From Synaphobranchus kaupii (Eukaryota > Chordata > Actinopteri > Anguilliformes > Synaphobranchidae), in contig CM056379.1 of assembly GCA_029718625.1 (NCBI GenBank), positions 65,375,626 to 65,439,625 of the forward strand: a DNA stretch of 64,000 nt, read 5' to 3'. How positions within the stretch are numbered: position 1 is the first letter of the stretch; each line of letters starts with the position of its first letter. The translations under genes were made by a program, and so were the position numbers. Below are positions 11,994 through 23,200 of the stretch, piece after piece. The notes beneath the pieces were generated by a model. The model was not told where the DNA came from. It made no database searches and was given only the letters and a program-made list of their open reading frames with translations.

Positions 11994-13910
11994 GGGCTCT
12001 ATCTTGGCGATCTTGGCACTTGGTCTAAGCGCATGGCGTAAAGTCCATTTAGGGCGTGTCCAAGTCCACTTTTGCTATTTTAATGGCGTGTTTTTTGCGC
12101 GCTAAGCACGGCGCAGCGTGCAAGTGGGCTGAACCTAGTCTCTTCATTAATTATAGGTGTGTCTTGGGCGTGACATGCAATAAACCAATCAAAATGTCAT
12201 ATCCCATTCCCTTTAAAAGCCTGCTTTTCCACCACGGCGGATTGCTTATATGATGGCGAAACAGACCTGCGCGTGCGTGTTTAATGCCATCAATGAATAG
12301 GCTATATGGATCACTAGTAGCCTATGATAAATATTATTCGGACAAATCATTATGAGTTCCCGGTAATTTCTGACAGTGCTGTTATTTTACAAAATATATG
12401 CGGTTAAATTTCGTTAAAGACACCTGCAACAGCTGAAAATAAGCTACCAATGGCTTCCGTCTCACCATAGAAAACGCCAAATTAGCCTGCTTGTTTAACG
12501 AATTTCGTTTGATTATGCAATGAAGCAATGAACTCATGTTCAAGCTTCATCCGAAGTTCATTACCTGCATTCTAATTTTGATTAATAAAATAAATAACGT
12601 TATTTTGCCTTAATGATGACAATAAATACAATAAAGCTGTCAGGTTGGCAACCCATAGGTTCACGCATATTTTCCCTTGTTTTATAATGTCCTGCTTATG
12701 GAAATGTGACCAACCTGTTTTACTGGTAGCGTAATGCTTTAAAACAATCCACATTCCCAGGAAGACAGTTAAAAGTGTGATTTACAGCAGGGGAAACAGA
12801 CCTGCTCCTGTAAAGCGCACATGCAGATAATGGTATTTAAATTAATTGTGAATTAATTGTAACGTGCTGCAAATTTGTTTTAGTTTATAATTAGACGCTT
12901 TGTTCTCTTTAAAATCTTTTGTTCAGTTATGGAATAACAGGTGAAATCAGCGGGGTTTTAATAAGCTGAGGGTATGGAAACCTTGTCACTGTAATATAAA
13001 AAATATGAAGGACGAAGAATAGCTAAGGTTACAATTCAGTTAACATGGTGACATTTATCTCCGTTTTTTAACCATAGGCTATCGAAAAAAACCTTATGCA
13101 CAGCGAATCCGCTGTAGCCTAGGCTATTTGAAAAACAATAAAAGCAATATTCACTGGACAAGGTTTTGAACTTTTTTCAGTCACAAACCATTCTATTTAC
13201 TTACAGGCTGTATTCCTAGATAAACAGAGCTGTATTGTAATGACAATTGAAACGCATTTTCAAAACTGAAATGTCCGTCTATTGCAGTGCGCGAGTTTTC
13301 CATTGAATGACAATTCACGCATTAGGTGTAAATGGCAATTGATATAGGTGTTATCAGCTCCTTTTTAATGGATAGCCATTGTCCCGTACCATCGCACATC
13401 GCCTGGATAGGACAGAAGGACATTGGATTAGAAAACTCAACACCATATTCCCAGGCAGATTAAACAAACGCTGGTAAAACATCAACACGGGACCAAATTC
13501 TTGGCTTCAGTACACTGAATGGCCAGTGCAAACTTTTCTTTCCCAAGGGGCCCTCATAAGGGTAACTTGGGAAATAAAGATTTTTTCCTAAACCTGGATG
13601 TTGATGGAGTGGGCTGAGAGCAATGTAATGTGGCATCGTTTCCCTTCGCTGAGGGAAAGGTATGTGGACCTATGGAACCTTTTATTATTATGCATTTTTG
13701 ATATAGCCTACACAATAATAATATTTCATTGTGATCTAGATATTTTAGTCATGCTTGTGTGCGCCCCTGTGTGTAACAGACAGGAGGGTACGTCCGTTGT
13801 GCACACGCCTATGTAGATGCACTTATATGCGCCGTTAAAATAACATGTAAACAACTGCGACATGACTTTAGACCAGGTTTGTAGTGGTTCTAGTGCAAGC
13901 GCTTTGATGA
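11994..13910. mobile_element. GGGCYCTATCTTGGCGATC repeat, copy 1 (right end lost)
   Basis: Shares about 1.9 kb of collinear sequence with 52466-54427, starting GGGCTCTATCTTGGCGATC and passing through AAACCAATCAAAATGTCATA. It lacks the right terminus present in the other copy and diverges near 13910. A ~190-bp extra segment (about 13405-13593, ending in an AATAAAG-containing tail) splits the sequence ATCGCCTGGAT/ATGTTGATGG, which is continuous in the other copy. No transposase frame is present. Superfamily unassigned. Confidence 0.75.
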
Positions 13911-14183
13911 GATATGGTTGCTATTTGATGCCTAGCCAAGCCAGCTAGTCCCTCTGCTGATGTATAGGTTTCCACTGTCACTGTGGAAGCTAGCTAGCAA
14001 AAGAGACAGCACGTTGTGATGGAAATAATGCTACCTAGCATCATAAAATCTAATTTGAATCATTTCAGCTAGCATTTAAACTACACTACAAATATGAAAT
14101 TGAAGATCAATTTTTCCAAAAGTTCCTAAAGTTACCATTTTTTCAAAAGGGCAGTAGCCTACTTTCATGGTTGAGAACGCCAT

Positions 14184-16083
14184 GGGTGCGTCCCAATATT
14201 CTTCACTTCCCACCTCCCTTCCTCCACTCCCCCACTACCACTCCTCTCCTACCCGGAAGTATGCAAAACTGCCTGATCGTTTTGAGTACAAGTATTTGCA
14301 TGTACAGTATACAATGTACCTGGCATTGCGGTTTGCATCGAGACATTAATTAATATGTAACAATTTATGCGTAATTAAGATGTAATCAGCAACATTAGAT
14401 TAAAATACAAAGATCCGTTTCCGGGGCACGGAGTAGAGGAGGTGGTAGTGGCAGAGACCCTCCCCCAGGGGGAGACAACAATCTTTGGTCTAAAACGCGT
14501 AACGCCTCAGAGAGACCACAGGCTGTTTCAGGCTGTATTTTTTTAGTGGAAGTCAATGGAGAAGACCAATTAGCACCCTGAACAAGCTTCTGTTTTGTGG
14601 ACACTGTTCGTAACATAATAAATTCACTGCCTTGTCGCTAATCTTCAACATGTTTGTCATCACATATTCATTTTTGAGCGAGATATGTTATGTCTACTAA
14701 GAAAAAAATACAGTTTTGTGAGATGAGAGACAGTAGGGAATGTTGCAGCAGTTAGAATTAATTTACGACACTACAGGCCCAGCGTCTTGGAGCTAGCAGC
14801 AAAACTGTGGGATAAGTATCTGTAATCGATTGCTCCATGCCTGTATACCATTGTTTAATAATAAATCGGAGTTAGGTTGTGTGTCTGTTTGTTAGCAAGT
14901 CCGTTTTTGAAAGGATGTTTAACGGTAACTGATAACATAGCTAGCTAGCTAATTAGCTACATAGCTAAACATCCAAATTTGTGGATGTCTCTTTATTCTA
15001 CTCTTGGAATTGTATTCCATTCTACCAAAACATCAGTGTATAGATCACATCGCCATGCCACGTCTACGTGCAGCGGTAACGTTAAATTGTAATAATAGGT
15101 TGAGACAAGGCCTTTTTTAAATTATTTTTTTTATTTCCTTCCGATGATTTAAGTAGGCCCACGTTGCATAGGCTAGCTAGGTAGCACCTGTAAAAACGGT
15201 TTCCCTTCCTAATTCAATTAAAGTGTGGCCATGTCTCTTTGGTAAACACTGATATTTCAGTGTAACCGTGGTGATAAGTAAGCAAGTCACTCTTTATAAG
15301 TGCATGAAGTGGTAATATCATAAATGGTAATTTTTCTGTCTTTCAAAATATTACCGGTGCGTGCAATACCATATTGCCAAATGCCGTAGATAACTGTCGA
15401 AAAACTGAAGAGTCTCACTGACGTCAATACTTTGAAACGCTTGGCTAGCAACGGTGCACGTGATCTAATCCAAGCTAGCCGTAGCCGTTACACTTTTCAC
15501 AATGCAAAAGACGCGGGCCGTGTCCGAATCAGCACTCTTCCACACTGTTGAGTAGCCTTGATGAGTAGATAGGGCGAGAAAGTCGTAGAGTGCGCACTTT
15601 TTTTTCTAATTGCAGTATACTAAAAAAACACCCGGATGACACACTTCCGGGGTTTCACTGAGTACATTCAGGAGCACATTTTTCAAGAAGTACACGAACA
15701 TTTTGGTCACATGAATATGACGTAAAGCTTCGTTTAAAAAAAATGAGGCGCAGCTTCGCTGACGTTTTCCTTCAAATACAACAGCTGTATTATAATAATA
15801 ATAGCTGTAAAACCGCGGACATGGCAACACTGGTGGGACGTCTTATGACCTGCTTACGACACTTCCACAGTGCGGTTGGAAAATAGTATGGCGGATATTT
15901 TTTGCGGACTGCTAAACCATGAACAGCACACTTCTGCCAGTGCACTGTACGCAGGAGACAGGGTGCAGTAGATAGGGCTCTGATTCGGACACAGCCGCGG
16001 AGTCTCCCATCTCCCCTTCTATAAGAAAATCTCTGATAGTGGAGGAAGGGAGAGTGCATTTTTTGACTATTGGGACGCACCCC
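14184..16083. mobile_element. 1.9-kb non-coding DNA element with GGGTGCGTCCCAATA termini
   Basis: The left end CATGGGTGCGTCCCAATA and right end TATTGGGACGCACCCCATG are inverted repeats, apart from one extra C. A fragment of the same end (TATTGGGACGCACCCAGC) is at about 45400. The interior carries no convincing reading frame and contains a second nested element (15515-15996). Confidence 0.65.
15515..15996. mobile_element. Nested MITE with GTGTCCGAATCAG termini
   Basis: The left end GGGCCGTGTCCGAATCAG and right end CTGATTCGGACACAGCC form an inverted repeat about 480 bp apart. It sits wholly inside the 14184-16083 element. Similar GTGTCCGAA termini occur in many fish hAT-type MITEs, and a related end is at about 51810-51825. 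The class is inferred from termini only. Confidence 0.6.
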
Positions 16084-16270
16084 ATGTTTGCTTTGACGGA
16101 CACAGAAAGCTTGACGGACATAGCAACAGTTACTAAGGGGGGCGGGGCTTAGCGAAGGGTCAATTGCAGCGCTCTAATGCGTAGCAACTGTTGCTAGTCT
16201 CTACTTCCTCAGACAACTAACTCTTCTTGTTTCTTGACATAAATGCAGCATATACTGTCAGCTAACTTTT

Positions 16271-16432
16271 GTGGTGGTTAAAAGGTCCGCCTGGGGCACA
16301 TGCAACAGTGATTCTCGCTACAGCTCAATCGCATTTTTTACGTTCCCTAAACCTAAAAGTCAATTGGAGAAATGTAAACAGTGGATTCGGTTATTTGGAC
16401 TACCAAACAGGCAGCTGAATGTGAACAACATA
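16271..16432 (+). pseudogene. THAP zinc-finger domain fragment
   Basis: One frame reads VVVKRSAWGTCNSDSRYSSI, then FFTFPKPKSQLEKCKQWIRL and FGLPNRQLNVNNI. This has the THAP pattern: a Cys-containing N-terminal part, FPKP, QWIRL and a conserved Pro-Asn. It closely resembles the GTCNSDSRY...FPKPKSQLEKC THAP domains common in fish transposon-linked proteins. The first zinc-binding Cys pair and the C-terminal Cys-His pair are missing, and no full frame surrounds it, so I call it a relic exon. Confidence 0.6.
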
Positions 16433-17469
16433 GATATATAATGTTTTGTTAGCCAAACGTTTATATAGCTATGGGCAACAATATCGGCAAACATATGTTT
16501 GCTCTGAGGTAGCCTAATTAAGGCAGGTTTCATTAACAAAAGTTGCGATAGGCATACTTAACGTTACATGAGTTAGCTAGCTAGTTAACTAATTATTACT
16601 TCGTGGCTAACGTTAGTTGTTAAGGCCTAACGTTAGCTAGCAGCTAGCTGCAGCTTCTCTCTCTTCCTCTGAGATTGGTAGCTAACACTTCAATGTTGTT
16701 GGCGATAACTCGCACGTCGTGTATTAGCCCTCCATGGCATATTGCAGACCTTGCTGTCTGCATCAAGCAGAGATTTGCCCTATTCCATTTGACCAAAACT
16801 GGTCAAGAGTAGCAGGCGGAACTGTCATGGCTAACCAAATAATATAAATAAATTAATAAACAAATAATTAAATAAATGAACTAACGTCAATCAACCTAAC
16901 CTACTGTAGCCTACACAATATCTCTAGTATAGTAGCCTAACAGCTATGGCTACTACAGCAAATTTTCGCAGTGACAGTCAGTGAAGCGTACAGTGAAGTC
17001 TTTCCATTAAACTTGATGTTATATCAGTTGGTTTAGAAAATAGAAACTACCGGAGAATCAGACGTTTAATAGTGTTATGAACGTTAGGGCTCACTCTCGC
17101 TCGAGCTGGTGAGGATGCAACAAGGAAGGACACTTTTCAGAGCCAGATGCTTGTTCCACTACAAGGTCGTTTCTACGTAGTTCTCATGTAATGATCAAAG
17201 AAAGCACCCAGGGTGGCATAACCGAGGGTCTCCTGATTAGTCTTGGTCATTTTGTTTTTTAGTTGATCAATAGGTATAAAAGCTAGAGGAGTTTGAGTTT
17301 TAGCTTAGATTGAATGTTTCCCAATGGGATGGAACATTCAAAACATAAAGCTTGTCTGAATATGCAACAGTAACTAAGAGGGGCGGGGCTTAGCACAGGG
17401 TCAATTCCAGCCATTCTAGCCTGTTTGTTGTGGTTACTCTGGTGCGGTGCTAATCCGTCGCTCTCTCTG
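16433..17469. other. Intergenic, no feature recognised
   Basis: AT-rich sequence with several AACGTTAGCTAGC words and a short AATAAATAAA run near 16850. No exon, repeat boundary or RNA gene that I can support. Confidence 0.5.
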
Positions 17470-19180
17470 AATTCAATTTCAATTTCAATGTGCTTTATTG
17501 GCATGACATGTACTGTGTTGCCAAAACAAATGTTACAAACAACAACAATAGTAATAACAATAACAATAATCAATAAATAAATAAGAATGAACTCAACAAC
17601 TTGTTAGCAAATATACACATAACACAGATAAAACATAAAGATCATACATATACTGTTATATGTATGACTTATGATACACAAAACCTATTAATTAACTGCA
17701 GGTGTTGTGCTTCTGCATTGATGGCAAGTTGCTATATATAAAGCAGCTAGTGGGGCTGTGTGTCCTTCACCCAGTAGAATTGGTAACCTTTCTTCATCCA
17801 AAAGTTTGGCAAAATTTGGACGTATTATTGCTGTTTTTTCAAAGAAATCATTCAGAATTTCTCTATATTTATGGCAGTGTAGAAGGAAGTGTATTTCTGT
17901 CTCAACCTCACCTGTCTCACAGCGATCACTTTTCCTCTTTGGGGCACCAAGTTTGTTTGTGTCTTCCTGTTTCAATGGCCAGGCTGTGATCACTTAGTCT
18001 GTATTTGTAAGGATCTGTCTCTGCTTTATATCTCTGACAGTGGAGAGATATTCTGCCTATTTGTAATTTTGCTGACTCAACTCAAATGCACGACTCAGAG
18101 ACAGAAATACAATAATGCTCAATAGGAGCGTTTATTACTTCGCCAAAAACTCCGGAAGTAAAGGGGCTGAATCCTGGATTGGGTGAGAACGGAGGGCAGA
18201 GCGGGAGCGGGGAGCAGGTAAGGGGCTGGACAGTGGCTGAATCCTGGGTTGGTGTTGCAGAGGGCGAGCAGGATGCGGGAGACAGGGAGGCGTAGGGTGG
18301 AGCAGGCAGGAAGCTGCAGGCTGGCGGGTATAAGCAGAATATCAGACACGGCGTTAATTTCAGCAAGACAAAATGAGACTGAGAAGCGTTAGTTCAGCAA
18401 GACAAAACAAGACTCTGACTTAGTTCCAAAACTAGACAAGACCAGAGTAACAACGAACAAGACTTAACAAACTGGCACCAGACAAAGAACAACGGGAGAA
18501 TATATAGTGAAGTCAATGAGCTAATGAGTGATTGCAGCGTAAGAATGTATGCGAGAGTGATTGAGTGGAGACAAAGGCGTGAGGAATGCAAACGGGGAAA
18601 GGAATGTGATAGGCAGAGCAATAGCGAGGGTGAAATGGGTGAAACAAGAAGGGAAACCACGCCTAGCCTGCACAACACAGAAAACAGACAGGGAAACGTA
18701 AAAACAAGACGTGAGGAAAAGGGGAAAACACGGAGCACAAACAGGGATGGGGACTGAGAGGGAACGGAGAGTGTAACAATTAGTTTTTGTTTGGTTTGTT
18801 AGTTTCAGGGCCAGCTGACTGAGAGGACTTCTATTGGGGCTTAGCTCATGGGATAGGAAGGCCTTATATTGGAGGGAATTTGATTTGCTTTGTTTTAGAT
18901 GGATCCAAAATTTTAGTGTTCTTTTTTGAATGTTAATAATTAAAGGGTAATGGCCTAATTCTGCCCTGCATGCATTGCTTGGTGTGTTTCGGTGGACCTG
19001 GAGTATGTTTTTGTAGAATTCAGCATGCAGGGTTTCCACTGGGTTTTTGTCCCATTGTAAATAGTCTTGATGACTAAGTGGACCCCATACCTCACTTCCA
19101 TATAGCACAATCGGCTGTAATACGCTGTCAATTATTTTTAACCAAATTCTTACAGGAATTTTAATATTGTATATTGTATA
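17470..19180 (-). mobile_element. Non-LTR retrotransposon 3' end (5'-truncated)
   Basis: On the minus strand the upstream part encodes IVLYGSEVWGPLSHQDYLQW, then ETLHAEFYKNILQVHRNTPS and ACRAELGHYPLIINIQKRTL. This is the post-RT region of a widespread fish LINE. The downstream part (17688-17993) encodes the terminal CETGEVETEIHFLLHCHKY zinc-knuckle motif. The 3' end is a tail with repeated TTTCAATTTCAATTTCAATG (+ strand) near 17480. The two coding parts are separated by an LTR-like insertion. The 5' end abuts a 360-bp fold-back element. Dead copy; I cannot assign a clade with certainty. Confidence 0.75.
18073..18778 (-). mobile_element. Solo-LTR-like insertion in the LINE
   Basis: On the minus strand it starts TGTTACACTC and ends GTTGAGTCA, giving the TG...CA edges of an LTR. 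It has an AATAAACGC signal in the 3' part (+ strand GCGTTTATT near 18130). It separates two parts of one LINE coding region. No clear target duplication is visible, so solo LTR is likely but not proven. Confidence 0.5.
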
Positions 19181-19540
19181 CCCAAAGCAAATAAAATACG
19201 ACGACAGTCTATCGGGGTTGTTTTGAGTGTTTATACCAACATTTTTTAAGTCAAACTATCGTTGAATCCTTTACTTTGTGCTGACCTATATTATCTGTGG
19301 AAGTACGGCGGCGGAGCGAACGTGGCCATTGCAACTTGTTGGTCTTCTTTGTTGTTGTAGTCGACCAGTGCCGGCACTACATTCGTAGGTAACGTAAAGT
19401 ATCGCTCCGCCGCCGTACTTCCACAGAGAATATAGGTCAGCACAAAGTAAAGGATTCAACGATAGTTTGACTTAAAAAATGATGGTATAATCACTGAAAA
19501 TAACCCCGATAGACTGTCGTCGTATTTTATTTGCTTTGGG
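19181..19540. mobile_element. 360-bp fold-back MITE
   Basis: Long inverted arms start CCCAAAGCAAATAAAATACG and end CGTATTTTATTTGCTTTGGG. They stay complementary through TGCTGACCTATATT and GGCGGCGGAGCGA to a short central spacer. It lies at the 5' break of the LINE fragment. No coding capacity and no clear target duplication. Confidence 0.8.
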
Positions 19541-20078
19541 TGCACTGTGGAGTATTTAAGTGCGTTTGGTAGTGGATGCTAGCAGTTACCTTAGAGTTAC
19601 GCTAGCATTAGCAATGTGTGTATGTCCAAAAGAAGGGACAGCATGGAATTATCTGAAAATGGTTTCCGTCAATCAACTTCATCATGGGTAAGTCGTAATT
19701 GAGACATTATGTCCAAAATTCCGAACTATCCCTTTAACTGCCAGATTTAGGCCTGTATTGTGTGTTAGGTTCGTATTGTGTGTTAAGAAATGTGTTAGTT
19801 AGGTTAGTGATTTCAGGTGAGTTAATAGCTTTGCCAAATTCTTCTGCAGTTTGGAGCCCATCTGTATGTGTGTTTTAGATCGTACAGCTTACTGGGCTGT
19901 GTCTGTATGTTATCTGGCTCATTTGTTCTGTTTATATATACAATGATTTGGTTATGGTCTGATAGCGGGGTTTGTTGCCTGACAGTGAATTCAGTGATCT
20001 CTCTCTCTCTCTTTCTCTCTCATCAGCTCGCTGCATCCCCGCCCACATTAATAGGCCTGGTTTGTGTTGTTTTGACAG
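19541..20078. other. Intron sequence upstream of first visible wnk4 exon
   Basis: No upstream wnk4 exon was recognised here. A CT-rich tract (about 20000-20025) and the TTTTGACAG acceptor precede the exon at 20079. Confidence 0.5.
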
Positions 20079-20236
20079 CTGACTGCGAAACGGACGGCTA
20101 TCTCAGCTCCTCTGGCCTGCAGGATCCCCTGGAGTCCCTCCTGCCAGCAACCAGTACTTTCCCGTGTGCCCCGGCCCAGCCCTCAGAGACTCTGTCCATT
20201 ATTGCCACTCCGATGCCAGCCCTCCGCTTTCCTTCG
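20079..20236 (+). CDS. wnk4: wnk4 exon A
   Basis: Acceptor TTTTGACAG, donor TCG|GTGAGA. Encodes [20 protein letters not shown] and a Pro/Ser-rich tail ending PALRFPS. It begins in phase 1 and ends in phase 0. The [11 protein letters not shown] motif is strongly conserved in WNK4. An alternative upstream acceptor near 20029 would add residues without known counterparts, so I prefer this one. Confidence 0.85.
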
Positions 20237-23200
20237 GTGAGAAGGGCTGGGTGATGGCATCTCAGAATGCAAAATCAAACCTGTGATTCTCTTATTCATT
20301 CTCTGTCATTACTCATCAAGGTTACTATGCTTTAATGATATTCCATTGCTCCTGTATCTTACTGCATTTTAATGATATTCCATTGTTTTCCATTATTGCT
20401 GTATCTTACTATATTTTAATGATATTCCATAATTTTCCATTACTATTCTATTCCATTCCAGTGTATTTTGAAGATATTCTTTTTAAGCGGTGCAGCCGCT
20501 TCTATACGTGACATGTGTGTCCGTCCGTCCGTCTGTTTGTAGCATGAGATCAGGAGTCGCCTATGCGTCACATGCCCGGCAATACAATAGTAGCTTGAGA
20601 AAAGCATGCCCAGCTTCAGACAGCTCTATCTCAAAAGATATACATGTCACAGCTTAGATATTCACACCGTAGGAATCCTGGGAATACATATTATGTCTGT
20701 GTACCTTAAAAACTGTAGTCGTCATCACAAGTTAGAAAATGGGTTTGAAATTGAAATTACCAACTGCCGCTAGAGTGGAATTTTGAACATTCCACCTGTT
20801 AGCAAGGTGAGTCGCCGTAGCAACCCCCCAAAGCAAAATCAATACAAAATCTACCACCAGTGTTCTGCTGGACCCAGTCAGTTATGGAACGGCCAACAAT
20901 CCATGCACCATCTTGTTGAGTTTGGAATTCCATTGTTATTGTTCTAGTAATAACTGTAATCTTTTCTGTTTGTTATCAGAGTACTAACTGTCATATTTCC
21001 TGTTTCTTCTGAAATACCAATGGCTGTCCTTTTATCTCCAATATCACCAAACCAGAGGCCATTGTTTTTGTACATGTAAACAACACACACATTTTCTATT
21101 GCATTTTTTAATATGATTGCTCATAAACCTGCACCGCTTACTTCACCACCTGGGTGTGATTTTTTGTTTGCTTTCAGCTGGCAGTAATAACCATGTTATT
21201 CGAAGGCTTTCTGTGGCATGCTTTAAACTTGTGCATAGACTGCCTTTATACTGTTGTTATTATAATCAGTATGCATACTCTCATTTCTACCACAGGTATG
21301 TATATTTAGTCCGCTGCGGGCATGTTGACTGATTTTTTTTCTTCTCGTTCCCAGAGCATTGCCGTATCCCTCAATACAGAGCGTGTCCACTCTGGGCCAG
21401 CCAGCGGCTTCTCCTCCCCGGTGGACAGGTAACCTTTGCCTTTAACCCCTTTGCGCAGATGCTTAGTGGCAAAGACACTGGCGCCAAGTGGCAAAGACAT
21501 TCATTGCTCCTGCAACCAAACAATGAGTGGAAACAACCAACTCCGTGTTTTAGCGTTATTAGTGCGTGATTCATGACAACTCTGCCGAATACGGAGTTTC
21601 TAAGTGTCACAATTGTCCCGTAGCAAGTTCATTTAACAAGCAACCTCCCACCCAGTCTCGCCTTCAACTATACCTACCCATGCGTGACATAGTGGACAAT
21701 AGCATCTATGTGTGAGATCATAAATATATTTCTATATTATGTAAAATTCATATTCCGTCATAGCAAAAAGATAAACCCAACAGTATCCTGATCGTATACC
21801 AAAAAAGCAGTGAAAAGCCCTGCTCACTCAAATGCAAAATAAACATTATTTTATAAATGATTGTGTAATTATACCACATCATTCTACTATCAATATCTGC
21901 TACTAAATATGAAATAAATATCTAATCCTACCATTGGTTTTATGCATAGTGATGTCCCTTTCAAAATCCAGTGGTCATTTATTGTCTGGGACAATCCGTG
22001 TCAGAAATAAACAACACTTTATAATGCTATAACACTATCTGAAACATCAATGCACAATGCCCCCCACACTGCAAATCTGTCTCATTCATTCCAGTTCATT
22101 CTGGTTTCATTGACGATTCTTTTATCCAGTATAGGGCATGATAGCCTTGTGTGTCGCAACTGTGTTTGCAATGTCTTATTGGATGCTTTAATAAATTACA
22201 GCCGGGTGTAACAGAATTTCTAGTATGATCAGTTGAGTTGTACACAAGCAACTTAGAATATACATTCGCTCGCCGAGACATAATGGTTGTTTCCTGTTAT
22301 TTTTGCAGGTTTTTACTAATTTACTAACTCCTCAGCAAGGCAAGAGAAAATTATTGCATGCTTACATGGATTTTGGGAGTGTATCAGAACAGAAGATACC
22401 ATAGTTACCAAGATACCATGGCTGCGTTCGGATCTGAAATTTATCCTTTCTTCCTGTAGTTCCCTTCTCTTGCTTCAAGGGGGGAATCCCCAAAATACCA
22501 GGATGAAATATGGCAGCCACCAAATCTGATTCGGATCCAATTTAAGAAAGGGGAGGGAGTAATTATATTCCCTCGCTCCCTCGTTTATCCTCCCTTCCAC
22601 CAAGGGTATAAAATGCAAGCTTCCAGCAAGAAGGGAATCCCACAATTCAGTGCTCCACATGGAAAAAGTGGGCGGTCACCACAGAACTATGTGGCGGTCA
22701 CATTTCCACTCACATTGCACTTGAAATGTTGCGAGGGCGGTTCGGTTCCGTTTTTGTTTGTTTCTCGTCAACCCTCCCTTGCAGAGCACCTTTTAATTTT
22801 GCTTACTGCATGTAGCAAATTGCGTCACAAGATAGCTCCCTCGAGGGAAGTGAGCAAGGGAAGGGAGTGTGTTGTTAAATTGAATTTGAATGCAGCCCAG
22901 GATACATTTTGAGTGCATTTCACATACTGTAGTGTAAGCGTTCATAAGTGGCTCAGTCATGTTTTATGTTTGATTTACCCTGTACTTAGAACATTTTCCA
23001 GTATTTTCCTGATGGTGGAATATTATTTTATTGGAATACTATCGTACATAATATACACTGTATGGTATAGTATCTGCCTGGGAAATTTACTGTGCATATA
23101 TGCTAGATGAATGTAGAATTTTCCTTGGAGTGAGTATGAATGTGTATATGCTTTATAATGGACAAAAAATATTTTATTCATTTTATGACAGGTTTTGGAT

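Noticed and set aside
18082..18738. Hydrophobic and proline-rich frames
   Set aside because: Low-complexity translation of the LTR-like insert within the LINE.
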